This document shows positions 8,832-16,879 of a stretch of DNA of 64,000 bases, one piece after another. The DNA lies in the NCBI GenBank assembly GCA_018645405.1, contig JABGOQ010000099.1, positions 1 to 64,000 of the forward strand, in the 5' to 3' direction. The position numbers were made by a program, and so were the translations under genes. This DNA is from Anaerolineae bacterium (GTDB lineage: Bacteria; Chloroflexota; Anaerolineae; Anaerolineales; Villigracilaceae). The notes under the pieces are model-generated. The model was not told where the DNA came from. It made no database searches and saw only the letters and a list, made by a program, of their open reading frames with translations. How positions within the stretch are numbered: position 1 is the stretch's first letter; each line of letters begins with the position of its first letter.

Positions 8832-9611
8832 CTATAGCTTCTCCACAAAACGCTCAATAACCTCTGCAACATCGCGGGGTTTTTCAAGCATGACCATATG
8901 CCCTGCGCCTTCGATGAGGGCAAGTTCTGAGTTTGGGATATGTTCATCAAGCTGTTTTGAGTATTTTGGTGGGGTCATTTTATCTTCTGTGCCACAAAGA
9001 ATCAGGGTGGAAACTTTGATTTCGGCAAGACCTTCCCTAGCGTTAAATTCGTTGCAGGCGATGAAGTCGCCATTTAAAACTGTAGGGCGGGTTTCCTGCA
9101 TTCGTTGAGTGGCAAGTTCTTTTAGACGATCTGAGGCTTGAGATCCATAAGACAAATCAACAATTGTTTTGATTGCAAGAGGGAATGTCGCTTCGTTGGC
9201 GGTACTTTCTAAAATTGACGGAGCCACGCCTAAACGGCTTCCCCCGCCCAATATAACGAGGGCAAGCACACGGTCGGGAGCGTCTAAAGCAAGTTGAAGG
9301 GCAATTGCGCTGCCCATCGAGTGTCCGATGATGACGGCGGCTGGCAAGTTAATCGCATCCATAAAATCTTGCACGACTTGTACATACTCGGAGATGGTTT
9401 GCCGCCCGACTCCCTCTGATTTACCATGACCAGGCAAATCGAGCGCGGCGACTTGGAATCCATTTAGACGGCGAAGTTCGGGGGGAAAGTGAAGGTGGGA
9501 GCCACCTGCACCGTGGATAAGAATGATGGGCGTGTTTGTGGGGTCTTCACCCTCATGGGCAAAGGCTTCACCCGGATGGGAGAAGTAATACAGGCTTGCA
9601 GCGGTAGGCAT
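8832..9611 (-). CDS. Alpha/beta-fold hydrolase
   Basis: A 259-residue alpha/beta hydrolase. It shows the oxyanion-hole motif HGAGGS, the DLPGHGKS stretch, the nucleophile elbow GHSMGS (Ser about residue 97), an acid in CGTEDKMTPP and the catalytic His in GAGHMVMLE. The family is broad (esterases, haloperoxidase-like, C-C hydrolases), and the substrate cannot be read from the sequence. No signal peptide is seen, so it is cytoplasmic. It lies downstream of the sensor kinase gene but is separated by a long hairpin (9643-9701), so joint transcription is doubtful. Confidence 0.85.
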   Translation of the reverse strand: MPTAASLYYFSHPGEAFAHEGEDPTNTPIILIHGAGGSHLHFPPELRRLNGFQVAALDLPGHGKSEGVGRQTISEYVQVVQDFMDAINLPAAVIIGHSMGSAIALQLALDAPDRVLALVILGGGSRLGVAPSILESTANEATFPLAIKTIVDLSYGSQASDRLKELATQRMQETRPTVLNGDFIACNEFNAREGLAEIKVSTLILCGTEDKMTPPKYSKQLDEHIPNSELALIEGAGHMVMLEKPRDVAEVIERFVEKL

Positions 9612-9642
9612 GGGGAACCTCGTTTTAAGCTTTAGTTTTAAG

Positions 9643-9701
9643 CTTTAGCTTTCAGACTTCAGACATCAGAAAAACTGAAGTCTAAGGTCTGAAAGCTAAA
9701 G
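9643..9701. repeat. 59-base intergenic inverted repeat
   Basis: Perfect 15-bp outer arms (9643-9657 and 9687-9701) continue inward as a 12-pair stem with two mismatches and a 5-base A-rich loop, giving a hairpin of about 27 pairs. A partial direct copy (AAGCTTTAG) lies just left at 9627-9642. It starts 2 bases after the stop of the sensor kinase (minus strand) and could act as its terminator. Confidence 0.75.
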
Positions 9702-9702
9702 T

Positions 9703-11439
9703 CTATTTCGCTCGATGGAGACGGTCGGCAGCTTCTTCCGTGAGCGGAATGAAGACCTGCACATTTGTCCCTTTGTCGGGCGCAGAATCGATATGGAGCA
9801 GTCCGTTGATCAATTCGGTGCGTTCGTCGAGATTGACCATCCCCAAACTGCCGCGTTTTTCGTAATTTTTGGTAACGGCTTTTACATCGAAGCCTTTACC
9901 ATTATCTTTGATTTCAAGAACGATGAGACCATGATCCAGATAGCGTAAACGAACGTCGATCAAACTTGCTTTGGCATGTTTACGAGCGTTGTTGACGGCT
10001 TCTTCTGCGAGGAAGAAAATAACGCCTTGTTTTCCCATCTCAAGATTTTCGATGAGTTTATCATCTACGTTAATTTGTACATTTTGCCCAAACGTTTCGT
10101 TCATTTTTTCTGCCATTGCTTCAAGAGCAGCACACAGCCCCTGTGATTCGAGCACGAGCGGGCGCAGGGTAAAGAGCATGTGGCGAATTTCTTTGGTCGT
10201 GCGGCGCGCTAAATCTTCGGCATTAATCAGTTCACCCTCAACTTTTTCAGGTGCACGGGTAAGCATCATACGGATCAAGTTAAGACGCATCGCAATTGCT
10301 GATATAGACTGTGTTGGGCCATCGTGCAAATCACGGGCAAGTTTCTTGCGTGCTTCTTCCTGCACTTCGATCATGCGCTCTTTCTCTTCGATCAGGTCTT
10401 GATATAGGCGCGCATTTTGAATGGCGATAACTGATTGTCGCCCAATTAGTTCGAGCATCTCTCGTCGTTCTACTGTGAAATATTCAGGGTCTGGATGGGA
10501 AAAAAGCAGCACCCCATAAACGGTAAACCCTGTGCGTAAAGGGACACAATAGCTGGATGTACAAGAACGCAAGGCAATTACGCGGCTTAGTTCAGGGTCG
10601 TAGCCCACATTTTGGGTAAGAACAGACTCTCCTTCTGTAATGGCTGTCCCCAAAACGCCTTCGGTGCCAGAAAAAATAAGCCGCTGATCTGCACTTGTAT
10701 ATCGTCGAGCAGATTTAACGATCAATTTATTTCCTACAAAGAGCAAAACTGCGCTCACCAACTGATCGCTAAAATCTTCATCTGCATCGGGGTGCATGGC
10801 TCTCACACTTAAATCAAGAGCTGATTCCAAGACACGTTTATAGCTAAGTGTCGCGTTGAGGGTCGTGGTGAGATCATAGATTGCACGAAGCCTTTCATTT
10901 TCTACTCTTTGCCGCTTTTTCTCTTTTTGCTCCTGGTTTTCCCGAAGGCGACGCAAACTATTGATCAGGCGATGACTTAAAAAACCAAATAAAACCCCCA
11001 AAGCCAAAGTGACGGCTGCACCAATTCCCCCCGCCATTAATGAGCCTGTTGGCATTTTAAAATTTGAGTAGGCAATCGTAATTGCTGCCATTATGCCAGC
11101 AGACAGCATACTCCCCAGAATTTCAAAATAAATCGCTCCACTTAAAATCGGGAGAAAAGCAACCCATAAAACCGCCCCTGTTAGCCCACCTTGTGTCCAA
11201 AAGAGAATACTGGCAAAAACAAGATCAACAAAAATAGACAATTGACGATGGTAGTTCAAACGAAAATTTAATCCCGCCATCACGCTCATGCTCAAATTCC
11301 AGAGAGCCAAAATAATCAGTGGCAAAAGAGAAATCAACTCGCTCCCCTTGCTCACGGTCACCGTCAATGCAAAAAGCGTCAGCCAGCGTAACGAGATTGC
11401 AAACCAGTCGGCAATATAGGGAGAGTCAAATTTTCGCAT
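9703..11439 (-). CDS. Membrane sensor histidine kinase, NarL/LiaS-like (HisKA_3) with GAF domain
   Basis: A 578-residue kinase. Residues 1-165 hold about six hydrophobic segments with short loops, a membrane-embedded sensor without a large outer domain. A coiled stretch (about 165-190) leads into a GAF-like domain (about 190-345). The HisKA_3 box LARDLHDGPTQS carries the phospho-His (about residue 372). The HATPase domain has the N-box EEAVNNARKHA, then DNGKGFD and GSLGMVNLDER. This class normally phosphorylates a LuxR-type regulator, but none is encoded nearby, so it is an orphan here. It borders the glycan locus, which begins 68 bases upstream. Confidence 0.9.
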   Translation of the reverse strand: MRKFDSPYIADWFAISLRWLTLFALTVTVSKGSELISLLPLIILALWNLSMSVMAGLNFRLNYHRQLSIFVDLVFASILFWTQGGLTGAVLWVAFLPILSGAIYFEILGSMLSAGIMAAITIAYSNFKMPTGSLMAGGIGAAVTLALGVLFGFLSHRLINSLRRLRENQEQKEKKRQRVENERLRAIYDLTTTLNATLSYKRVLESALDLSVRAMHPDADEDFSDQLVSAVLLFVGNKLIVKSARRYTSADQRLIFSGTEGVLGTAITEGESVLTQNVGYDPELSRVIALRSCTSSYCVPLRTGFTVYGVLLFSHPDPEYFTVERREMLELIGRQSVIAIQNARLYQDLIEEKERMIEVQEEARKKLARDLHDGPTQSISAIAMRLNLIRMMLTRAPEKVEGELINAEDLARRTTKEIRHMLFTLRPLVLESQGLCAALEAMAEKMNETFGQNVQINVDDKLIENLEMGKQGVIFFLAEEAVNNARKHAKASLIDVRLRYLDHGLIVLEIKDNGKGFDVKAVTKNYEKRGSLGMVNLDERTELINGLLHIDSAPDKGTNVQVFIPLTEEAADRLHRAK

Positions 11440-11507
11440 GAGCTTATGATACTCGAAAAAAGATAAATCTGTGTGAATTGGGAAAAGGCAATGACTTTAA
11501 AAGGCTT

Positions 11508-12239
11508 CTAAACTTCGTAGCCCATTTTTTTGAGGGATGTGCCGAATCGCTCTTGGATTTGGGCTTGCTGATCGTTTGTATACGCTTCTTTGTACCGACC
11601 AATTTTCCCTTTAAAAAAATGCAAACCCTGCTGCCCCGTATCCGCTTTGCCGGGGCGATACTCTTCGATGACTTTTTGATATTTTTCTTCACTCACGTCT
11701 ACCCCCAGATAGCTGAGAAGATGATTTATCTCTGTATCGTAGTCTGTGAGCAAAGCTTCATAGCTGGTGATCAGGATGTTTTTCTCGCGCATCCAATCTT
11801 CCCAAATTTTGACGTAATCTGCCATAAAGCTGAGTGTTTCATCAAAATTCTTTAAACGAGAGAAGAAGTTCGGTCGTCCTTTCTCGATGGAGCGTTGACC
11901 ATATTCATAGGCGGAGAGCATTGCATCGCGTGGGTCGCGGTAGATGTAGACAATCCGTAGCAAGCCCAAGGTAGCGAGCGTCCGTGACCAAGTTGTGGGT
12001 CCGGCATGCGCTTTGAGTACAAAATCACGTCCCATCAACGCCGGGATGCTGACCATCCCCAATCGCCTTAAAGATAAAACACCGATATTGACATTCACTT
12101 CGGTCAGAATATTTTGCAAACGAAATTTCTCACGGATTTCGCGGGCATCATCGTAGCCTGCCGCGTCCATGAGGTCGTGGATGATATTGTAGTGCCAGCC
12201 CGAGCCAGCGCGCGGCATGCCGACTGATAGAACGATCAT
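11508..12239 (-). CDS. PAPS-dependent sulfotransferase (copy 1)
   Basis: A 243-residue cytosolic-type sulfotransferase. The 5'-phosphosulfate-binding loop is GMPRAGSGW (residues about 7-15), and the 3'-phosphate-binding motif is IYRDPRDAMLSAY in the middle of the protein. The C-terminus has the usual lysine/glycine-rich segment (KADTGQQGLHFFKGKIGRYK). It transfers sulfate from PAPS to a hydroxyl or amine, here presumably on a glycan precursor. Its start overlaps the stop of the ligase-like gene by 4 bases, so it is the last gene of that translationally coupled run. PAPS could come from the Sat-CysC fusion at 43.6 kb. Confidence 0.85.
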   Translation of the reverse strand: MIVLSVGMPRAGSGWHYNIIHDLMDAAGYDDAREIREKFRLQNILTEVNVNIGVLSLRRLGMVSIPALMGRDFVLKAHAGPTTWSRTLATLGLLRIVYIYRDPRDAMLSAYEYGQRSIEKGRPNFFSRLKNFDETLSFMADYVKIWEDWMREKNILITSYEALLTDYDTEINHLLSYLGVDVSEEKYQKVIEEYRPGKADTGQQGLHFFKGKIGRYKEAYTNDQQAQIQERFGTSLKKMGYEV

Positions 12240-13816
12240 GTTTGCTCCTGTGAGGCATGATGTATTATGCCCAGCACGATTCCAAAATTAACCCATAGCT
12301 CTGCCATGGCGAAGGAATCTTGCATGAAATAATAAATAACGATGGCAAACCAAGTATAAAGTCCGGCTATGGCGAGCGTTTTTTGCTTACGTTGAAAGGC
12401 TTCACCGATTTTGGCAAGGATGGAAAAGATAAAAGAGCCAAAGATGCTAAACCCAATGACGCCCGTCTCTATAAGAATACGCAAATAGAGATTTTTGGTA
12501 TTGGGATAAAGTTGTGTGACAGGGCTAAGTTGCCGCGAAACTTCGGGGTTATTATACAGTGCCCAATCGGGATATTGTTGAAAAAGATAAAGCCCCGCGC
12601 TACCCAAGCCCGTCCCTAAAATGGGATATTGTGCATAAGCTTTTGCACCTGCCCAAAGATAGGTGAGCCGCCCCCCAGCATTGATTTGCACAAAATAATC
12701 AGAGAGAGAATTTGCTTCTACAGTCCAAAGGCGAGAAACATATTCTTGCTCGGTGATAAAAGATACGCCCCCCCACGCCATTGCAATGATGATGATAAAT
12801 AAGATAGCGCGGGTAGCATAGTGAGTAAATTTTGAACCGCTAAGATGCCAAGAGCGCGAAGTTTTGAGTGTTTTTTCTCTTGGTGTTTTTAATACCTTCT
12901 TGGTGTTCTTCGCGTCTTGGCGGTTGTTCTTTTTGAATATAAAGAACCAACTAAAAGCACGCGAAATTGCTTTTCTTCCGCTAATGAGCAATGTTAGTCC
13001 TGTTGCGGCGATTCCGATCAGTAGCCCGCCACGTGAGAAGGTCAATAAGAGAGATGCGACTGCGCCAATGAAAAGAAGTGGTTCTAGCCACTTATATTTA
13101 GTAACTCGAAAGCGCGTAATGATAGAAGCAAAAAGCCACGGGAGATAAAGCGTCACGATTTGCCCTGCCAGCCACGAAGCTTCAAAGGCGAATCCTGAAA
13201 CGCGGCGCACTTTTGTAAGTCCACGCACGGAGAAAATTTCTTGCCACGCGGAGACTTGTCCCTTTTTGAGCAGAGGCGTGTGGAGGGCTATTGCCTGCAC
13301 GCCCACCCATAAAATGGTGATAAAAAGCCCCGCGTAGAGCCACTTTAGCGAGTGACGTAAATCATCTTCGTCACGGTGCATCCATAAAGCGGCAATAAAA
13401 AAAGATAGCCCAATCGCAAAGGTGAGAAAGGCACGTAGAGCACGCCCCCAATAATCATGAGTATATAAAGAGATCGGAGCCAGCAATGCGCCGCCGGCAG
13501 TTACAAGAATCGTGAAAGCAAAAAAGAGCAAAAGCGGGGGGAGCGTGTTACTCCACGGGAGCTTGATTTCTTTTCGCATTAAACGCAAAAACAAAACAAG
13601 ATATAGCAACGCCAAAGGATAAAATGCCAATGGACGGACGTAGGTATGCTTGCTTAAAAAAGGAAAAAAACGAAAAGATGTAACAGGGAGGGTTAAGAGA
13701 ACAAATCCCCACAGGAGGCGGGAGAGTTTTTCAAGGTTTATCCATGAAGACACACGAAGAAACACGAAAGTTTTCTTTGTGCTCTTTGTGTCTCTGTGGT
13801 GAGTATCTCTACTCAT
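12236..13816 (-). CDS. O-antigen ligase/polymerase-like membrane protein (Wzy_C) with repeat-derived inserts
   Basis: A 526-residue protein with about 11-12 membrane segments. The Wzy_C-type region near residues 395-470 includes GTGLGSAGLYLFQQ and the downstream LYLRILIETGVIG, which mark WaaL/Wzy-type ligases and polymerases acting on the outer face of the membrane. Two stretches look foreign. Residues about 5-26 are encoded by an intergenic-type repeat (13737-13802), and residues about 298-328 by a 91-base inverted repeat (12835-12925); both give Lys/Arg/Thr-rich peptides between hydrophobic segments. The start overlaps the Wzz-like stop (ATGAGTAG). The gene is intact in frame despite the inserts. 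Confidence 0.8.
   Translation of the reverse strand: MSRDTHHRDTKSTKKTFVFLRVSSWINLEKLSRLLWGFVLLTLPVTSFRFFPFLSKHTYVRPLAFYPLALLYLVLFLRLMRKEIKLPWSNTLPPLLLFFAFTILVTAGGALLAPISLYTHDYWGRALRAFLTFAIGLSFFIAALWMHRDEDDLRHSLKWLYAGLFITILWVGVQAIALHTPLLKKGQVSAWQEIFSVRGLTKVRRVSGFAFEASWLAGQIVTLYLPWLFASIITRFRVTKYKWLEPLLFIGAVASLLLTFSRGGLLIGIAATGLTLLISGRKAISRAFSWFFIFKKNNRQDAKNTKKVLKTPREKTLKTSRSWHLSGSKFTHYATRAILFIIIIAMAWGGVSFITEQEYVSRLWTVEANSLSDYFVQINAGGRLTYLWAGAKAYAQYPILGTGLGSAGLYLFQQYPDWALYNNPEVSRQLSPVTQLYPNTKNLYLRILIETGVIGFSIFGSFIFSILAKIGEAFQRKQKTLAIAGLYTWFAIVIYYFMQDSFAMAELWVNFGIVLGIIHHASQEQT
12835..12925. repeat. Inverted repeat inserted in frame within the ligase-like gene
   Basis: The left arm begins AACCGCTAAGATGCC and the right arm ends as its near-complement (GCGTCTTGGCGGTT), giving imperfect arms of about 27 bases around a short centre. 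The minus-strand reading encodes a basic peptide including NRQDAKNTKK. A half copy of the same repeat lies in an intergenic gap at 18391-18417. Confidence 0.75.
13737..13802. repeat. CACGAAGAAACACGAA-type repeat forming the ligase N-terminus
   Basis: An imperfect palindrome with a CACGAAGAAACACGAA core at 13753-13768, also found at 14541-14556 and, with one change, at 39534-39549. Here it lies inside the 5' end of the ligase-like gene and encodes a peptide with HRDTKSTKK. Confidence 0.7.
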
Positions 13817-14522
13817 GCGCCTTCCCTGAGAACAAAATTCCCAACACGGAGAGGAAGAGCATCGTAATTGCGCCGAAGAAGATATATTCTCCGAGAGAAG
13901 ATGTGCGCGTGATTGGCAAGGATTCTTTTTGGCTCAGCGAAGTCTGTACATAGGCACTAATGCCCAAAGATTCAGATTCTAATTGAGCAATATCTGCTTC
14001 TACGTCAACGAGTTCAACTTCACCATTTTCTAAAGCCACTTTCAAAGCATTCAACGCTAAGGCATTTCCCGCCCCTGCCTGCACTTTCTGATTAAAACTC
14101 TCAGCCCATAATATGACAATCTTCTCTGCGCGTTTTGCATCAGGATCATCGGCGTAAAAATGCCAGGCACCATCTTGAGGCTGGGATAATTGGAGACGCT
14201 CGTTGCGTAAACTTGCTATCGTTAAATTAGCAAATTCTTGCATAACGGCATCTACCGTTTCATCCGCCCACGCCACTTCGACCAACTTCCGCGATTCCCG
14301 TTCGAGGTAGTAAAAAAGCTCACGGTCGGGAATTTGCTCCCATGATTCTTCAAGATTGAAATCAACGACCACTGTCGCCTGTGCACGATAATCTGGAGGG
14401 AAGATGAAATAAGTCACCGCGCCAATCGCCGCGCCTAAAACTGAAAATAGTAGCCAAAATTTCCACGCGCGTATAAGGCGTAGAAAATCATTTAATGAGG
14501 GGGGAGATAAGAGCCAGTTCAT
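13809..14522 (-). CDS. Wzz-like chain-length determinant protein
   Basis: A 237-residue protein with one membrane segment near each end (about residues 22-42 and 215-233) and a 170-residue, mostly helical outer part. This is the layout of Wzz/polysaccharide co-polymerases, although no tyrosine-kinase domain follows. The N-terminal stretch SLNDFLRLIRAWKFW and the YRAQATVVVDF strand after the first membrane segment fit the family. The ATG at 14522 is preferred to a GTG at 14543, because the seven extra residues come from an adjacent repeat and AAAAAAGG lies before the ATG. It is coupled to the downstream ligase-like gene, as expected for polymer length control. Confidence 0.75.
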   Translation of the reverse strand: MNWLLSPPSLNDFLRLIRAWKFWLLFSVLGAAIGAVTYFIFPPDYRAQATVVVDFNLEESWEQIPDRELFYYLERESRKLVEVAWADETVDAVMQEFANLTIASLRNERLQLSQPQDGAWHFYADDPDAKRAEKIVILWAESFNQKVQAGAGNALALNALKVALENGEVELVDVEADIAQLESESLGISAYVQTSLSQKESLPITRTSSLGEYIFFGAITMLFLSVLGILFSGKAHE

Positions 14523-14534
14523 AGTTTTGCCTTT

Positions 14535-14635
14535 TTTATCCACGAAGAAACACGAAACTCACGAAGTTTTTTGCGTGCGATGCCACGCATCGCTCGTAAA
14601 TCTTAGTATTTCTTTGTGTGACTTTGTGGATTCTC
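14535..14635. repeat. Intergenic repeat between Wzz-like and GT2 genes
   Basis: TATCCACGAAGAAACACG at its left end and TTTCTTTGTGTGACTTTGTGGA at its right end form imperfect arms. A smaller nested palindrome (GCGATG / CATCGC) sits at the centre. The right part overlaps the last 11 codons of the GT2 gene (stop at 14603), so the final residues of that protein are repeat-derived. Confidence 0.7.
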
Positions 14636-15445
14636 TAAAGCCTTCTCAATCTTTTTTCTGCGCCGCCGATTCCACCACGGCGCAACCACCTTGCGGATGA
14701 GATGTTTTGCATTGATCACCGAGAAGAAAGAGCCACCTTCACGATAATGAACGCGCATCATTTCGTTCCAGCAATACTTATCGGCGGCGATGGATTTTGC
14801 ATCACTGTGTAGGCGAAAATTTGCCCAAACTCGTCCAGGCAGGTAGCGCAACTCGCTAATTTTTGCCAAGCGCGTCCATAGATCATAATCCATTGCAAAG
14901 AAAAAACTGTCGTCTAGCGGGGCAACTTCTTTCCACAAATCCGCGCGCCAAAAGGAGGCTTGTTGGGGAATGTGAACATATCCCTGTTGCAGTTTTTTGA
15001 AATCTGTTTGAGTGGCATTGAAAACCCCAAATTTCTGTCCATTCTCGTCTATGAAATTGCACTCACCATAGACCAAACCTACATCAGGGTTTTCCATTAA
15101 AAAGGCAACCGCCTCACGCACTGCGCCCGGTTCATAGGTGTCGTCTGAATTGAGCCAGGCCAAAATCTGCCCGTTGGCACGTGCAAAACCTTTGTTGATC
15201 GCGTCCGTTTGCCCCTTATCTTTTTCAGAGACCCACCATGCCAATTTATCGGCGTAGCTCGCTATAATTTCTGCGCTGCCGTCTGTTGAGCCGCCATCCA
15301 CAACGATATATTCGATATTGGGGTAGTCCTGCCCCAGCACCGAGTCGATGGTCGCGGCGATAAACGCCGACTGGTTAAAGGATGGGGTGATGATAGAAAC
15401 CAGAGGCAAGCCCAAGTCCACGTTCGTTTCGGTTTTATTCGTCAT
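14603..15445 (-). CDS. GT2-family glycosyltransferase (copy 1)
   Basis: A 280-residue GT-A enzyme. The nucleotide-sugar site begins VSIITPSFNQSAFI (residues about 16-29). VDGGSTDGS binds the nucleotide, and the DXD-type motif is LAWLNSDD (about 100-107). WTRL with MDYD further on fits the acceptor-side region. It most likely adds a hexose to a lipid-linked or nascent glycan on the cytoplasmic side. It is 40-50 percent like the GT2 at 18509 by eye, including the shared KGQTDAINKGFARA-type segment. The last ten residues are encoded by a repeat. Its start overlaps the end of the upstream membrane gene by 11 bases. Confidence 0.9.
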   Translation of the reverse strand: MTNKTETNVDLGLPLVSIITPSFNQSAFIAATIDSVLGQDYPNIEYIVVDGGSTDGSAEIIASYADKLAWWVSEKDKGQTDAINKGFARANGQILAWLNSDDTYEPGAVREAVAFLMENPDVGLVYGECNFIDENGQKFGVFNATQTDFKKLQQGYVHIPQQASFWRADLWKEVAPLDDSFFFAMDYDLWTRLAKISELRYLPGRVWANFRLHSDAKSIAADKYCWNEMMRVHYREGGSFFSVINAKHLIRKVVAPWWNRRRRKKIEKALENPQSHTKKY

Positions 15446-16850
15446 AATCTAAACTTGTCGAGTGGACACTGATCGCATCCACGCCATAATAATCTACCGC
15501 TCCCCGATTGACCCAATGATTTGCGTCAACGTCAAATTCCTTGATTCCGGCCATCCCATCCATCGGCGGGAGGGATATATTCATCATACCACCATCTCTT
15601 TTAGATTGGATATACGCGTCGCGCGTGTCCCAGGCATTGGCGTACGCCTGAAACTTGGGAAGGGATTGGTAGGCTTGCCACGCCCCCCGCAGCGGATAGA
15701 GCGATGCGCCAATAAGCAACAGGGCAACGAGAAACTTCTTCTTGACCCCAAAAAACAGACCGAGCAACGCACCTTCGATAAATAATCCAAAAGTCAGCAC
15801 CACGCGCGCCGGAAAGCGGACGCGGGCATCGGGATAAGAAAGTGCATAAGCACTGGGCGCAAAGCTCGCCGAGATAAGAGCAAAGGTGATGATGGGAACG
15901 ATGATAAGCGAGAGCCACATGCCCTGTTTTTTTATCTCTCCCTTCATCGGGGAAAAAACCAGAAAACCAATAATTACCGTAAACGCACTCGGCAAAAGGA
16001 GGCTTTTGAAAGTATCAGTGATAAAACCATAGGGGAAAATCACAGATCTCTCTAAGAAAACGGGAATTGGCAAAGGCGGCGCGCTGGAACGAATGTCATT
16101 TGCTGGAGAAAGCGCCATCACCACCAGCGAGATGAGCGCGCCAAGCAATGCCGCGCCTAAAAGGATGAGAGCTCTTTTGCGATCAGTTTTTTTGCCCCAA
16201 ATCCAGAAAGCCAATATAGCAATAGACAGAATGCCAATATGCAATGTTCCGACAGTCTCTGAAAGTCCGCCGATCAGAAAAGCCAGCGTTGCCACAAATA
16301 AAGCCAGAAAAGTAAGCGTACCTTTTGAATGTGGGCATCTTATAAAGAAAAGAAGAGCGGCAAAAAAATATACAAGAAAAACAAGAGGTGCAAAATATGT
16401 TTGCGACCCTGAGAGCCAATAAAGGGTTTGAAACCGATTAGGGGCTTGTAAAATACTAAGAAAAATCAATAAAGAGGCAAGAGAAAAAATCATCTTACGA
16501 GAAAATTCTACGCTTTTTATTTCTTTCAATTCAGTTAAGAACCAAATTAGCCCCAGGAGCCACAGAAAAATCATTAAGCCAGAAACCCATCTGATCCCGA
16601 CTTCTTCTCCGAAAGAAAAAAACGACATCGTTGAATAACGATTTGAAACGTGGAGATATTTCTCTACGCTAATTTGCCAAAGATTTTTTCCGCTCTGAAG
16701 GAGATAGCTATGATAATAATCATCTGCCATTAAACGAGAAAAACTTCCCAGATACGCATAAATAGATAACGCGAGAAAACTCGCGATTCCTTGTAATAGG
16801 AGCGCGAGTTGAAAGAGATCCGTTTCTTTTATTTTTTTCCAGATTGTCAT
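15435..16850 (-). CDS. Multi-pass membrane protein, DUF6056/GT-C-like
   Basis: A 471-residue protein with about 11 hydrophobic segments. An acidic pair in the first outer loop (LMADDYYHSY, about residues 38-47) sits where GT-C glycosyltransferases keep a catalytic Asp. The C-terminal 80 residues are soluble and probably outside. It most resembles the DUF6056 family, whose members are taken to be lipid-linked-sugar-dependent transferases, but no activity can be proven here. It overlaps the GT2 downstream by 11 bases, pairing a cytoplasmic sugar transferase with a membrane one. Confidence 0.65.
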   Translation of the reverse strand: MTIWKKIKETDLFQLALLLQGIASFLALSIYAYLGSFSRLMADDYYHSYLLQSGKNLWQISVEKYLHVSNRYSTMSFFSFGEEVGIRWVSGLMIFLWLLGLIWFLTELKEIKSVEFSRKMIFSLASLLIFLSILQAPNRFQTLYWLSGSQTYFAPLVFLVYFFAALLFFIRCPHSKGTLTFLALFVATLAFLIGGLSETVGTLHIGILSIAILAFWIWGKKTDRKRALILLGAALLGALISLVVMALSPANDIRSSAPPLPIPVFLERSVIFPYGFITDTFKSLLLPSAFTVIIGFLVFSPMKGEIKKQGMWLSLIIVPIITFALISASFAPSAYALSYPDARVRFPARVVLTFGLFIEGALLGLFFGVKKKFLVALLLIGASLYPLRGAWQAYQSLPKFQAYANAWDTRDAYIQSKRDGGMMNISLPPMDGMAGIKEFDVDANHWVNRGAVDYYGVDAISVHSTSLDYDE

Positions 16851-16879
16851 TGGGTTAAATTATAAACGTGACTATATAG

